From the NCBI GenBank assembly GCA_012719175.1, contig JAAYAX010000013.1, positions 124,001-188,000 of the forward strand: a stretch of 64,000 nucleotides of DNA, given 5' to 3'. The DNA is from Methanomassiliicoccus sp. (GTDB lineage Archaea; Thermoplasmatota; Thermoplasmata; Methanomassiliicoccales; Methanomassiliicoccaceae). The notes below the pieces were generated by a model. It ran no database searches, was not told where the DNA came from, and worked only from the letters and a program-made list of their open reading frames with translations. Made by a program: the position numbers and the translations under genes. This document shows, piece after piece, positions 1-7,314 of this stretch. Each line of letters starts with the position of its first letter. Position 1 is the stretch's first letter.

Positions 1-908
1 CCCTCAACTCCTGTATCGACGATGAACGGGATCCCTCCCCGATTTCGAATAGCTTTGGCGACCTTCTCGGGGGCATCGGTGAGAGCGATCATGCTACCGC
101 CGCCTCCGGCACCGGTGAGCTTAGCACCATAGGAGTAGGGGAGCGCGGCGTTGACCAACTTCTGCAATGGAGGAGTGCATACTCCCAAAATGCTCAGAAG
201 GCCGTGGTTCCGGTTCATGAGCCTCCCCAGGCCTTCGACGTCCCCTGATCCCATTCTTTGCAGTCCTTCCAGAGTGATTGCGCCTATCTCGTCGATGATC
301 TCCCTGGCGAAGCGGGTGCGGTCGACGTACCGCTTCACCTTGGCCACCAACGGGCCCGTGGGCGCTTTGTAACCAGTGAACCCCACCACCAGGGTCATGT
401 CCGGAACCGTGCAGTCGTGGATGTACCAGCTGCGAGTGTCCTTGGATATGTGCCATAGAAGATCGGGCCCGCGCTCAGAGGAGATGAATATGCCCTTTCC
501 ATGGGCGGACACGGATGTATCGATGGGGCTGGCCCTACCCTGCACCAGGGATTCGACGTCGAAAGCCTGTCGGGCTATGGCCTCTTCCGCGAACTCGTTC
601 TTCAGGCTGGCGATGGCCCCCAGAGTGGCCACGGTCACTGCTGCCGACGAGCCCAGGCCTGAACCGGAAGGCAGTTCAGATTGGATCTCGACCTCTAACG
701 GTCCCCCGTTCCAGCTTTGTTCGATGGCGGTATTGATGTATGAGCCTTGATGGGACATCGTCAGTCCTCCAGCGCCGGTCTGGTCATCAACGACCTGGGC
801 CCTGCATCTTGACCTCAGACCGATGGCCAGGGCAATAGCCGGCCTCCCGAAGACCACAGCGTGCTCCCCCAGGAGGATCACCTTTCCAGGCGCCGATGTC
901 ACCACCAT
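1..908 (-). CDS. mvk: Mevalonate kinase (GHMP kinase), C-terminus cut by window edge
   Basis: Phosphorylates mevalonate to 5-phosphomevalonate with ATP, an early step of archaeal isoprenoid lipid synthesis, in the cytosol. The visible 302 residues begin MVVTSAPGKVILLGEHAVVFG, the GHMP motif 1. The ATP-binding loop PSGSGLGSSAAVTVA follows near residue 95 and the third motif KLTGAGGGGSMIAL near residue 270, so only a short C-terminal tail is missing. The ATG at 908 is preferred to the in-frame GTG at 923 because a TATA-like box at 929-938 lies 26 nt upstream of it, as expected for a leaderless mRNA. No neighbouring isoprenoid gene is visible in the window. Confidence 0.93.
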   Translation of the reverse strand, partial: MVVTSAPGKVILLGEHAVVFGRPAIALAIGLRSRCRAQVVDDQTGAGGLTMSHQGSYINTAIEQSWNGGPLEVEIQSELPSGSGLGSSAAVTVATLGAIASLKNEFAEEAIARQAFDVESLVQGRASPIDTSVSAHGKGIFISSERGPDLLWHISKDTRSWYIHDCTVPDMTLVVGFTGYKAPTGPLVAKVKRYVDRTRFAREIIDEIGAITLEGLQRMGSGDVEGLGRLMNRNHGLLSILGVCTPPLQKLVNAALPYSYGAKLTGAGGGGSMIALTDAPEKVAKAIRNRGGIPFIVDTGVE

Positions 909-928
909 GTCCGTCCCATTCACTTCCA

Positions 929-938
929 GGATTAAACC
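929..938 (-). promoter_or_regulatory. TATA-like box of the mevalonate kinase gene
   Basis: GGTTTAATCC on the minus strand is centred 26 nt upstream of the ATG at 908, fitting a leaderless archaeal promoter. Confidence 0.5.
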
Positions 939-1047
939 ATTTCCTATTGTCCAGTCATCTCAGGACAAGGTTATGGACATTTGTGAATAAGGATATCTTA
1001 ATATATGCCTAGTTCTAATAAAATTCCGTAAGAGAAAGGAGATGATG

Positions 1048-1248
1048 ATGTTGACGGACAGGTGCGCGGTCATGACCACGCTGAATGGTGAGATGGTGGA
1101 GTGGAAGGTTTTCGATACGCCGGACCAGGCCATGCCCTATTACGTTTCGGGTATGTCCAAGCTACAGCGGTCCCTGAGGTCCCCGGAGAGTGACGGCAGG
1201 TGGGAGATAATGCTCTGCCAGATCACCCAATATGCCCTTTCCAGATGA
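1048..1248 (+). CDS. Small hypothetical protein (66 aa)
   Basis: I do not recognise this protein. Three ATG codons follow one another at 1042, 1045 and 1048. The Shine-Dalgarno sequence AAAGGAG ends at 1041, so the third ATG has the best spacing (6 nt). The product is soluble, has no membrane segment, and carries the aromatic and acidic stretch MVEWKVFDTPDQAMPYY. A TATA-like stretch at 999-1008 lies upstream, shared back-to-back with the mevalonate kinase promoter region. The ribosome site, promoter and isolated position support a real gene; the function is unknown. Confidence 0.6.
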   Translation: MLTDRCAVMTTLNGEMVEWKVFDTPDQAMPYYVSGMSKLQRSLRSPESDGRWEIMLCQITQYALSR

Positions 1249-1379
1249 ACGGACGCTCAAAGCATAATGGTTTTATCCAGAACAACGCACCATGGAAGCC
1301 CAAGGAGGGGTCGACGCCGGCCTCCTTATACCAGGGCCGACAGGGTGCAGGCAATTTTTCATGACCGAGTGGTGTGAGC

Positions 1380-1700
1380 TCAACGCCCGCAACCCAGCAG
1401 GATGCGCATCTGGGCAGCGTCCATGCGCACGTCCTGATACTCCACGACGACCTTCTCCACGTTGCGCCCGGTGGACCTCTCGAAAAGCCAGTCCACTACC
1501 CTGCAGGCCCCGCGCTCTGACCGCAGCTCTACATCAAAATGGAGTATTATGGGGAAGTGCTTGACCCGGCCCGTGAACATCCTGCGGTAGGTCAAGTAGG
1601 CATCGTCACCTAGGGCCAGGTCGCAGCCTTCGGGAACGGACCCCATTCCCATGAGGACGCATATAAGTTCAGGATCGAAAGTGTGGACCTCCAGCTTCAT
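1380..1700 (-). CDS. Hypothetical protein (106 aa)
   Basis: The protein is soluble, of mixed alpha/beta composition, with no recognised motif. It begins MKLEVHTFDPELICVLMGMG and contains the segment HFPIILHFDVELRSE. Its start lies 27 nt downstream of the MFS transporter stop codon on the same strand, so it may be the last gene of that transcript. A TATA-like ACGTTTATGACC overlapping the end of the transporter gene could also drive it alone. The other reading of this stretch, on the plus strand at 1292-1564, has poor protein character. Confidence 0.6.
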   Translation of the reverse strand: MKLEVHTFDPELICVLMGMGSVPEGCDLALGDDAYLTYRRMFTGRVKHFPIILHFDVELRSERGACRVVDWLFERSTGRNVEKVVVEYQDVRMDAAQMRILLGCGR

Positions 1701-1727
1701 GTCCTGATATCACTATCCTTGATGAGG

Positions 1728-2927
1728 TCATAAACGTTGAGCGGAGGCCTTTCGCTTCTCGGCGACAGGGTCCTTTATTCTTAGCAGCGGCAGCCCCACG
1801 AGCACCATCACCACGGCCGCCACCAGGAAGGGGGTTGTTCCTATCGGTGATCCCGCCTCCCCTGCGATGGAGGCCAGCGCTATCGGGGCGATGACGAAGC
1901 CCAGGTCCCCCATGGTTCGGAACAGGCCCATGGCGCCCCCCAGGTCCGCGGGGACGCAGACGTCGGCAATCCACGCTGCGATGGGGCCCGACAACCCTAT
2001 CGTCAGGCCAATGGCCATGAGGATCAGGGTCAGTCCCAGGGCATCGGTCACCATCGGTATAAGGAGGGTGAGGAGGGCCAGCAGCACGATGGAACCAAAG
2101 AGGAAGGGTTTTCGCCCGTAGATGTCCGTCAACCTCCCTGCCAGGACCATCGTTACCAGGTTGCACACGGCTCCAACGGTAAGGATCGCTCCCAACGTCC
2201 CTTCACCCATGTTCAGGTTGTACTTGGAGAACAGGGGTACCATGGTGTTGAGGATGCCCTGGCGGGTCACGAAGATGCCTATGGTCGCAAGGTTGATGGC
2301 CAGGAGATCGAGGCGTACGAACAGGCTTCCCAGTTGACGTAGGGTTATGATCTTGGCCTCCCCAGGTTCAGGCCGCACGTCCTCTATCCAGTAGACCACC
2401 ATGAGGGTGGATACGGCAGCGCACAATCCGTATACCAGGAAAGGAGCCCCCAGCCCGAAGTGGTCCGCGACAAAGCCTCCCACGGCTGGTCCGAAGGACG
2501 TGCCGACCAGGAACATGCTGATGTAGAAGGACAGGTGGACGCCACGGGACCCCTCGGGGGCCAGGCGGCTAACGGCGGTTATGGAGGTGGTGGTGTACAG
2601 TGCGGAGCCTACTCCTTCCATGATCCGGGCGGTGAGGAGCATCTCATAATTGACGGCGAGACCCGCCGCTATTGAGGAGATGGCGATTATAATCAGGCCC
2701 AGCAGCATGAAGCGTTTCATGCCCACCAAGGAAGCGAACATCCCCGCGGGGATGTCCAGAAGTACTCGGGCCACGGCGAAGGCGGAGATGAGAAGACCCA
2801 CGAGGCCGAGGGATACACCAAATCCAAGGGCGTAGGCGGGCAGCACCGGTGAGATGATGGAGACCCCCATCATCACGAAGAACGCCACTACTGACAGTAC
2901 CAGGGTCGGACGGAACTCAGGCCGCAG
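1728..2927 (-). CDS. Major facilitator superfamily transporter
   Basis: A 12-TM secondary transporter of about 399 aa; the substrate is unknown. The N-terminal half holds the MFS loop 2-3 pattern around AGMFASLVGMKRF and the cytoplasmic motif RIMEGVGSALYTT typical of drug/sugar exporters. The second half repeats the loop as GRLTDIYGRKPF. The frame is open upstream of the GTG at 2888 and reads LRPEFRPTLVLSVVAFFVM, so the first TM helix would be cut in half by a start at 2888. A CTG codon at 2927 has a GAGGTG ribosome site at 2938-2933 with 5-nt spacing and is my choice. It follows the upstream hypothetical gene by 19 nt, suggesting co-transcription. Confidence 0.85.
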   Translation of the reverse strand: MRPEFRPTLVLSVVAFFVMMGVSIISPVLPAYALGFGVSLGLVGLLISAFAVARVLLDIPAGMFASLVGMKRFMLLGLIIIAISSIAAGLAVNYEMLLTARIMEGVGSALYTTTSITAVSRLAPEGSRGVHLSFYISMFLVGTSFGPAVGGFVADHFGLGAPFLVYGLCAAVSTLMVVYWIEDVRPEPGEAKIITLRQLGSLFVRLDLLAINLATIGIFVTRQGILNTMVPLFSKYNLNMGEGTLGAILTVGAVCNLVTMVLAGRLTDIYGRKPFLFGSIVLLALLTLLIPMVTDALGLTLILMAIGLTIGLSGPIAAWIADVCVPADLGGAMGLFRTMGDLGFVIAPIALASIAGEAGSPIGTTPFLVAAVVMVLVGLPLLRIKDPVAEKRKASAQRL

Positions 2928-2946
2928 GGGCCCACCTCAATATCGT

Positions 2947-3540
2947 TCACAGGCTGTACTTGTCAGCCATCTCTTCCAAGGCATCGTTGGGGGTCTTTCC
3001 GTCCAGATCGTCACGAGGCTTGTTCCACCACTCCTCCTCGAACTGTGCGAGCGCCGATGTCAGATTCTCCTCATTGCTGAAGTTGTCACCCTCGCTCTTC
3101 TTGAAGTCCTCTCGAAAGGTCCTCAGGAGGTCCACGTCGTACTTCTGGTTCACCATGGTCACGGTGATGTAGTCATCGAGGTTGCGGGCGTAGGCCAGAG
3201 CCATGTCTTCGGGAACGACGTCCATGGTCATGTCCAGCAGGGCGTTGGTCAGGGTCAGGAACAGTACCTCTTCCCGGGATTCCTGGGGCACGGACTTGTC
3301 GGATATTACCTCTACAAGGCTGGGGAACCATGCATCCCTGAGTGCATAGCTGCGGTTCTGGTTCTTGCCGAAGATCACCCTCTCGGCCAACGTGTCCAGG
3401 TCCTCGACCAGCTCCTCGCATGAGGGGAGGTCATTGGTCTTCACCGGCTTCTTGCTGCGGATAGGCTTTCCCCTTACTGCCTTGTCCATCTTCGAGTTGC
3501 CTTTTTTCACTGGCCTTACGGTCTTCTTATCGCTCTTCAA
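2947..3540 (-). CDS. Hypothetical protein with basic N-terminal tail (197 aa)
   Basis: The first 35 residues are strongly Lys/Arg rich (KSDKKTVRPVKKGNSK...), as in a disordered nucleic-acid-binding or ribosome-associated tail. The remaining 160 residues are a helical acidic domain ending in a W-N-K-P-R-DLDGKTPNDALEEM motif. The start is a TTG at 3540 preceded by GGGGAGATC with good spacing. The gene is upstream of, and probably in an operon with, the MFS transporter. I do not recognise a family and propose no function. Confidence 0.75.
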   Translation of the reverse strand: MKSDKKTVRPVKKGNSKMDKAVRGKPIRSKKPVKTNDLPSCEELVEDLDTLAERVIFGKNQNRSYALRDAWFPSLVEVISDKSVPQESREEVLFLTLTNALLDMTMDVVPEDMALAYARNLDDYITVTMVNQKYDVDLLRTFREDFKKSEGDNFSNEENLTSALAQFEEEWWNKPRDDLDGKTPNDALEEMADKYSL

Positions 3541-3683
3541 TTTTGATCTCCCCGTTCAGGTGCATTTCCCTCCGCCCCACCGTTCCTTCGCGCGAAGTGT
3601 CCAGTGAGCTAGAGGCGGGCGTTGGTCGTTCGAATAAAGGACATGCCGGTATAAAGACCCTCTTTATCACCTATAGTAGGGGG

Positions 3684-4808
3684 TCAAAGCCCTTCGACCA
3701 CCTTTTTGACGATCTCCAGGCCCTTCTCGATGCTCTCCTCGGAGGCTGCGTAGGAGAAGCGCAAGTGTCCCTCCCCCCGCTCGCCGAAGGCTGAGCCCGG
3801 TGCGCTGATGACGCCGTTGGCGACCAGCGTGTGAGACAGCTTTCTGGAATCAATGTCCTTCTCGTACGAGGGGAAGGTGTAGAAGGCTCCCTCGGGCCTG
3901 TGGCATTTGAACCCCTCGATATCGTTGAGCCGGTCCACCATGATATCCCTTCGTCGCCTGAACAGCGGATTGAGGTCCTTGGTGAACTTCTCCTGGATAT
4001 CGAACACCTTGGCGATGGCATACTGCGGCGTGGTGGGGGGACAGGCCACCAGCTGGTACTGCATCTTCGCGATGTGGTTCACCAGGTCCAGCGGTGCTGT
4101 CAGGTAGCCGAGCCTCCAACCGGGGACGGCGAATGATTTGGAGAAGGAGTTGAGTACCACCGAACGTTCGATGAGCTCATTGAAGGAGTGGTGCTTACCG
4201 TCGTAGATGAAATCCTCGTACACCTCATCGGACACCACCCACAGGTCGTTGTCGGTGGCCAGGTCCGCCAGGGCTTGGAAGTTCTCCCGCGTCAGCACCG
4301 AGCCGGTGGGATTGGACGGAGAATTAACCACCAGACCCTTGGTCCTCGGAGTGATCAGCTCCTTCATGGCCTCGATGTCGGGCTGGAAACCGTCCTCATC
4401 GAGGAGGGGGTATGGAACTGGCTTTGCCTCCGCGAGCATGCTGTCCGGCTCGTACAGGACGAATCCAGGTTCCGGGATCAGGATCTCATCGCCAGGATCG
4501 AATAGTGTCTGGAAGGTCGCCATCGTTCCCTGGGTCCCGGACGCGGTGATGATGACGTTCTCCCTCCCTATGTCCTTCCTGTACTTCTGGACCTTTCCCG
4601 CGATCAGATCCCGGAGCTCATCGATCCCCTTGGTGGGCCCGTATCGGTGGCAGTCCTTGTCCAGAGCCTCCTTGTACGCCTCCCGGGCTTCCACCGGGGG
4701 AACGCAGTCCAACTCGCCCAGCCCTAGGTTTATGGCGTTCCTGCTCGCCATCTCAAATATCTCTCTTACGCCCGAGGGCTTGATCGACATCACACGCTTG
4801 GAGACCAT
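3684..4808 (-). CDS. Class I/II PLP-dependent aminotransferase
   Basis: Transfers amino groups between an amino acid and a 2-oxo acid in the cytosol; the substrate cannot be fixed from sequence (aspartate, alanine or aromatic aminotransferase are all possible). The fold type I landmarks are clear: SNPTG at residues 165-169, SDEVYEDF at 193-200, the PLP lysine K224 in SFSKSFAVPGWRLGY, and the C-terminal RFSYAAS carboxylate-binding region. The length of 374 aa is normal. The ATG at 4808 lies 27 nt from the TATA-like GGTATATGCC (plus strand 4831-4840), suggesting a leaderless message. It is divergent from the Vps62-like gene. Confidence 0.93.
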   Translation of the reverse strand: MVSKRVMSIKPSGVREIFEMASRNAINLGLGELDCVPPVEAREAYKEALDKDCHRYGPTKGIDELRDLIAGKVQKYRKDIGRENVIITASGTQGTMATFQTLFDPGDEILIPEPGFVLYEPDSMLAEAKPVPYPLLDEDGFQPDIEAMKELITPRTKGLVVNSPSNPTGSVLTRENFQALADLATDNDLWVVSDEVYEDFIYDGKHHSFNELIERSVVLNSFSKSFAVPGWRLGYLTAPLDLVNHIAKMQYQLVACPPTTPQYAIAKVFDIQEKFTKDLNPLFRRRRDIMVDRLNDIEGFKCHRPEGAFYTFPSYEKDIDSRKLSHTLVANGVISAPGSAFGERGEGHLRFSYAASEESIEKGLEIVKKVVEGL

Positions 4809-4830
4809 GAGGCGTGAGAACGTCTAACAG

Positions 4831-4840
4831 GGTATATGCC
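4831..4840 (-). promoter_or_regulatory. TATA-like box of the aminotransferase gene
   Basis: GGCATATACC on the minus strand is centred about 27 nt upstream of the ATG at 4808. Confidence 0.5.
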
Positions 4841-5049
4841 TTTTGCTGACCGAGGGGGTATCTGTCCGTTCACAGGACAGAAGAGAGCTTTTCCTAACTT
4901 CTCGTTCAGAAATGCCATCCCTGCAAGAATATGGATATCTGGATATTTATATTCCAAGAGCGATACGGATGTGGCTCAGGAACGGCCTGCCGTGGCCGAT
5001 CACAAACTCGAGCCCTTTTAATTGGCTGTCGTAATCGGAGAGAGATCAA

Positions 5050-6786
5050 ATGGGGATGCACGAACGTAGAACAGGTTTCTTAGTGGCAATGACCTTGTGG
5101 ATGCTGGTGGTGGCGATGATCGCTCTCGCCATACCTTGGGGGGCAGGGGGCGCGGTGACCCTCACCCCAGAGCAGGAGGGGACCCTCGCTGAGAAGTACT
5201 CTCCGACATTGTACTTCCATGGCGGGGAGGAGGTGTATCCGGTCGCCGTATCGTATTTCATTAACAACAGCAATCTGAACGAGAGCGTGGCCGATACTGC
5301 CGTCCTGATAACGGCCGATCCCACGTCAGCAGGCCTTGCCAGCTACTCTAGCACCACTCGCAACTTTTACCTTGACAATCAATTGGGCACAATAGAGGAC
5401 CGTGGGATCATCGACGCCTACAGGTCCAACGAGAGCTCTCTGGGATACACGGTGTACTCCCATGTGACCACAGATGGGACCCAGGTGGCCGTCCAGTATT
5501 GGTTCTTCTATGTGTTCAATTTCGGGACCTACAATGATCACGAGGGGGACTGGGAGATGATCGAGGTCATCCTCGACGATGACCTCGAGCCGATAATGGT
5601 AGGTTACAGCCAGCATGAAGCGGGCCAGCAGGCAGCATGGTCCCAGGTGGAGAAGGCGGGGGACGGTCCCGTGGCCTATGTGGCCAAGGGCAGCCATGCC
5701 AACTACTTCCGGTCCTTCCAGGGCAAGATGGGACCAGCCCAGGATGAGGTCGCCGGGAACGGGAAGGTACTGAGGCCTGTGGACTACGACCTCGTGGTAC
5801 TGGGCGAGACCGGGGCCGGCAACCGCCCTGCGGACCAGGGCTGGATCGACTACTCTGGCCGTTGGGGGGACTGGGGGAACCAGACATCGGACTTCATGGG
5901 GCAAAGGGGACCTCAGGGGCCGGCCTACCGCATGGCTGGGACCATGTGGTCGGGCCTGGGTTGGGCCGATTCGCGGGAGGCCCTAGATGAGTGGGTTCTC
6001 ACCCTGGAGCTCCTGCTATCGTTCATGTGGCTCATCCTTGTGGCCTTGTTAATCATAGCCCTGGTGCTCATGGTCGGACGGATAATGGTCAAGCGTAGGA
6101 AGGGAGAACAAATCAAGCCGATCATCTCCCTCTTGGATTTCAGCGGGGGAACCGGGCAGAAGATTGGCAACATCCTGGTCATTGCCGGGGTTGTCCTGGG
6201 TCTCATAGGCGCGTTCCTGCCCTTCTATGAGGCGTCCGCCAATGTTCAGACCGGCCAGTTCGCCACCGACGGCTACCAGCGGGTGCTTCTCGTGGATGGC
6301 ATATCAGGGATAAGCATCAACACCCTGATACAGGGCGGGGTGCAGCAGATAGCGGCCCTGCCCTTCCCCATCTGGGCCTTGATAGTGGTCGGCCTCCTCG
6401 CTTTCATAATGTCGTTGGTGGCACAGCGCCCCCGACGAGCGGGATTAAAGTACCTGACCAGGGGGATCGCCCTGCTGCTCCCGCTGATCATCACATTGGT
6501 GGTCGTTGGATCGCTGGTAGGTCTCCTCAGCGGCTTCAATGTGCCGATAGGGGATGCTTCCATGGAGGAGGTGCTTTCGACCATTGCCAGCAATCCACTG
6601 GGTGGCGATGTGGAGGTGGTCACACCTGACTACGGAACTGTGGGGCTTCTGTGGGGCATCGGGATCGGCGCCTATGTTCTGACCGTGGCCGGGCTGCTGT
6701 TGATAGCCGGCGGGGTGCTGGTGCTGATGTCGCGCAAGAGAGAGGCGGCACCGGCGACGACGATGCCTCAGGAAATCCAGAGTTGA
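5050..6786 (+). CDS. Membrane protein with Vps62-like extracytoplasmic domain
   Basis: A signal or anchor helix occupies residues 10-34. Residues about 45-300 resemble the Vps62/DUF946 family: KYSPTLYFHGGEEVYP, then VQYWFFYVFNFG, DHEGDWEMIEVILD near residues 163-177 and YVAKGSHANYF near 210-220. These His, Glu and Asp-rich motifs are the family hallmarks. About five TM segments follow (near 320-345, 373-392, 438-457, 472-495 and 530-560), with a short cytosolic tail. The Vps62-like domain would face outside. A possible TATA-like CTTTTAATTGG at 5014-5024 gives a very short leader. The biochemical role of this family in archaea is unknown to me. Confidence 0.8.
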   Translation: MGMHERRTGFLVAMTLWMLVVAMIALAIPWGAGGAVTLTPEQEGTLAEKYSPTLYFHGGEEVYPVAVSYFINNSNLNESVADTAVLITADPTSAGLASYSSTTRNFYLDNQLGTIEDRGIIDAYRSNESSLGYTVYSHVTTDGTQVAVQYWFFYVFNFGTYNDHEGDWEMIEVILDDDLEPIMVGYSQHEAGQQAAWSQVEKAGDGPVAYVAKGSHANYFRSFQGKMGPAQDEVAGNGKVLRPVDYDLVVLGETGAGNRPADQGWIDYSGRWGDWGNQTSDFMGQRGPQGPAYRMAGTMWSGLGWADSREALDEWVLTLELLLSFMWLILVALLIIALVLMVGRIMVKRRKGEQIKPIISLLDFSGGTGQKIGNILVIAGVVLGLIGAFLPFYEASANVQTGQFATDGYQRVLLVDGISGISINTLIQGGVQQIAALPFPIWALIVVGLLAFIMSLVAQRPRRAGLKYLTRGIALLLPLIITLVVVGSLVGLLSGFNVPIGDASMEEVLSTIASNPLGGDVEVVTPDYGTVGLLWGIGIGAYVLTVAGLLLIAGGVLVLMSRKREAAPATTMPQEIQS

Positions 6787-6975
6787 TGTCAAAGGGCCTT
6801 CAGGGCCCGTCAAACCCTTTTCCATCATTTCTGACCCTGGTCCTCCAACTGCGAGGAAGGACCTTTGGACTGACCCCCCAATCACCGTCCATAATATGTG
6901 AAGGTGATATCTCGCTGTGGCCTGTCCTTGGAAAAAGGAACCGTGACTCCGGTAATGGTTCTTGTACTAGGATTT

Positions 6976-7010
6976 AAGAAAAAAGAACGTGTCGGCGTTC
7001 GCTCGCCGAC
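6976..7010 (-). terminator. Hairpin plus T-run terminator for the 49-aa gene
   Basis: On the minus strand a perfect 7-bp stem (GTCGGCG/CGCCGAC, 6-nt loop, 6991-7010) is followed by GTTCTTTTTTCTT. It sits just downstream of the small gene ending at 7024. Confidence 0.7.
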
Positions 7011-7023
7011 AGAGAAATCGCCT

Positions 7024-7173
7024 TTACTTCTTTATTTTCTTCTTGATCTTGTCGCCAGCTTCAGAGAGATCCTTCTTCAGCTCACCACCAGCTTCCTTGA
7101 TCTCTCCACCGACCTTCTTCGCTCCGTCCTTCAGCTTGTCGTCGAACTCGTACTTTCCCTTCTTCTCAGCCAT
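7024..7173 (-). CDS. 49-aa lysine-rich amphipathic helical protein
   Basis: The product starts MAEKKGKYEFDDKLKDG and ends DKIKKKIKK; it is 49 aa with no Cys, Trp or membrane segment. Lys and Glu/Asp alternate with Gly-Gly breaks (VGGEIKEAGGELKKD), giving an 11-residue-like amphipathic pattern reminiscent of CsbD or LEA stress proteins, though I cannot assign either. Evidence for a real gene is strong: a GGAGGTT ribosome site with 5-6 nt spacing, an AT-rich promoter region just upstream, and a dedicated hairpin/T-run terminator. It could be a chromatin-associated, membrane-surface or desiccation-protective protein; this is inference. Confidence 0.75.
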   Translation of the reverse strand: MAEKKGKYEFDDKLKDGAKKVGGEIKEAGGELKKDLSEAGDKIKKKIKK

Positions 7174-7278
7174 TTATTAACCTCCATAGTAGTATCGAGT
7201 TCATGGTTAAATGATTTTTTTATCAACGGCCATTGCTCCCAGTTCTGTATGGCCCATGGAGAGATACTCTGGTATGAG

Positions 7279-7314
7279 AAAAAAATGTGGTCGGGGCTCG
7301 TCCCCTGACCACAT
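7279..7314 (-). terminator. Strong intrinsic-type terminator of the large surface protein gene
   Basis: A long hairpin (ATGTGGTC paired with GACCACAT plus GGGG/CCCC with one bulge and a CTCGT loop, 7285-7314) abuts the stop codon. On the minus strand it is followed by seven T residues (7279-7285). Confidence 0.75.
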
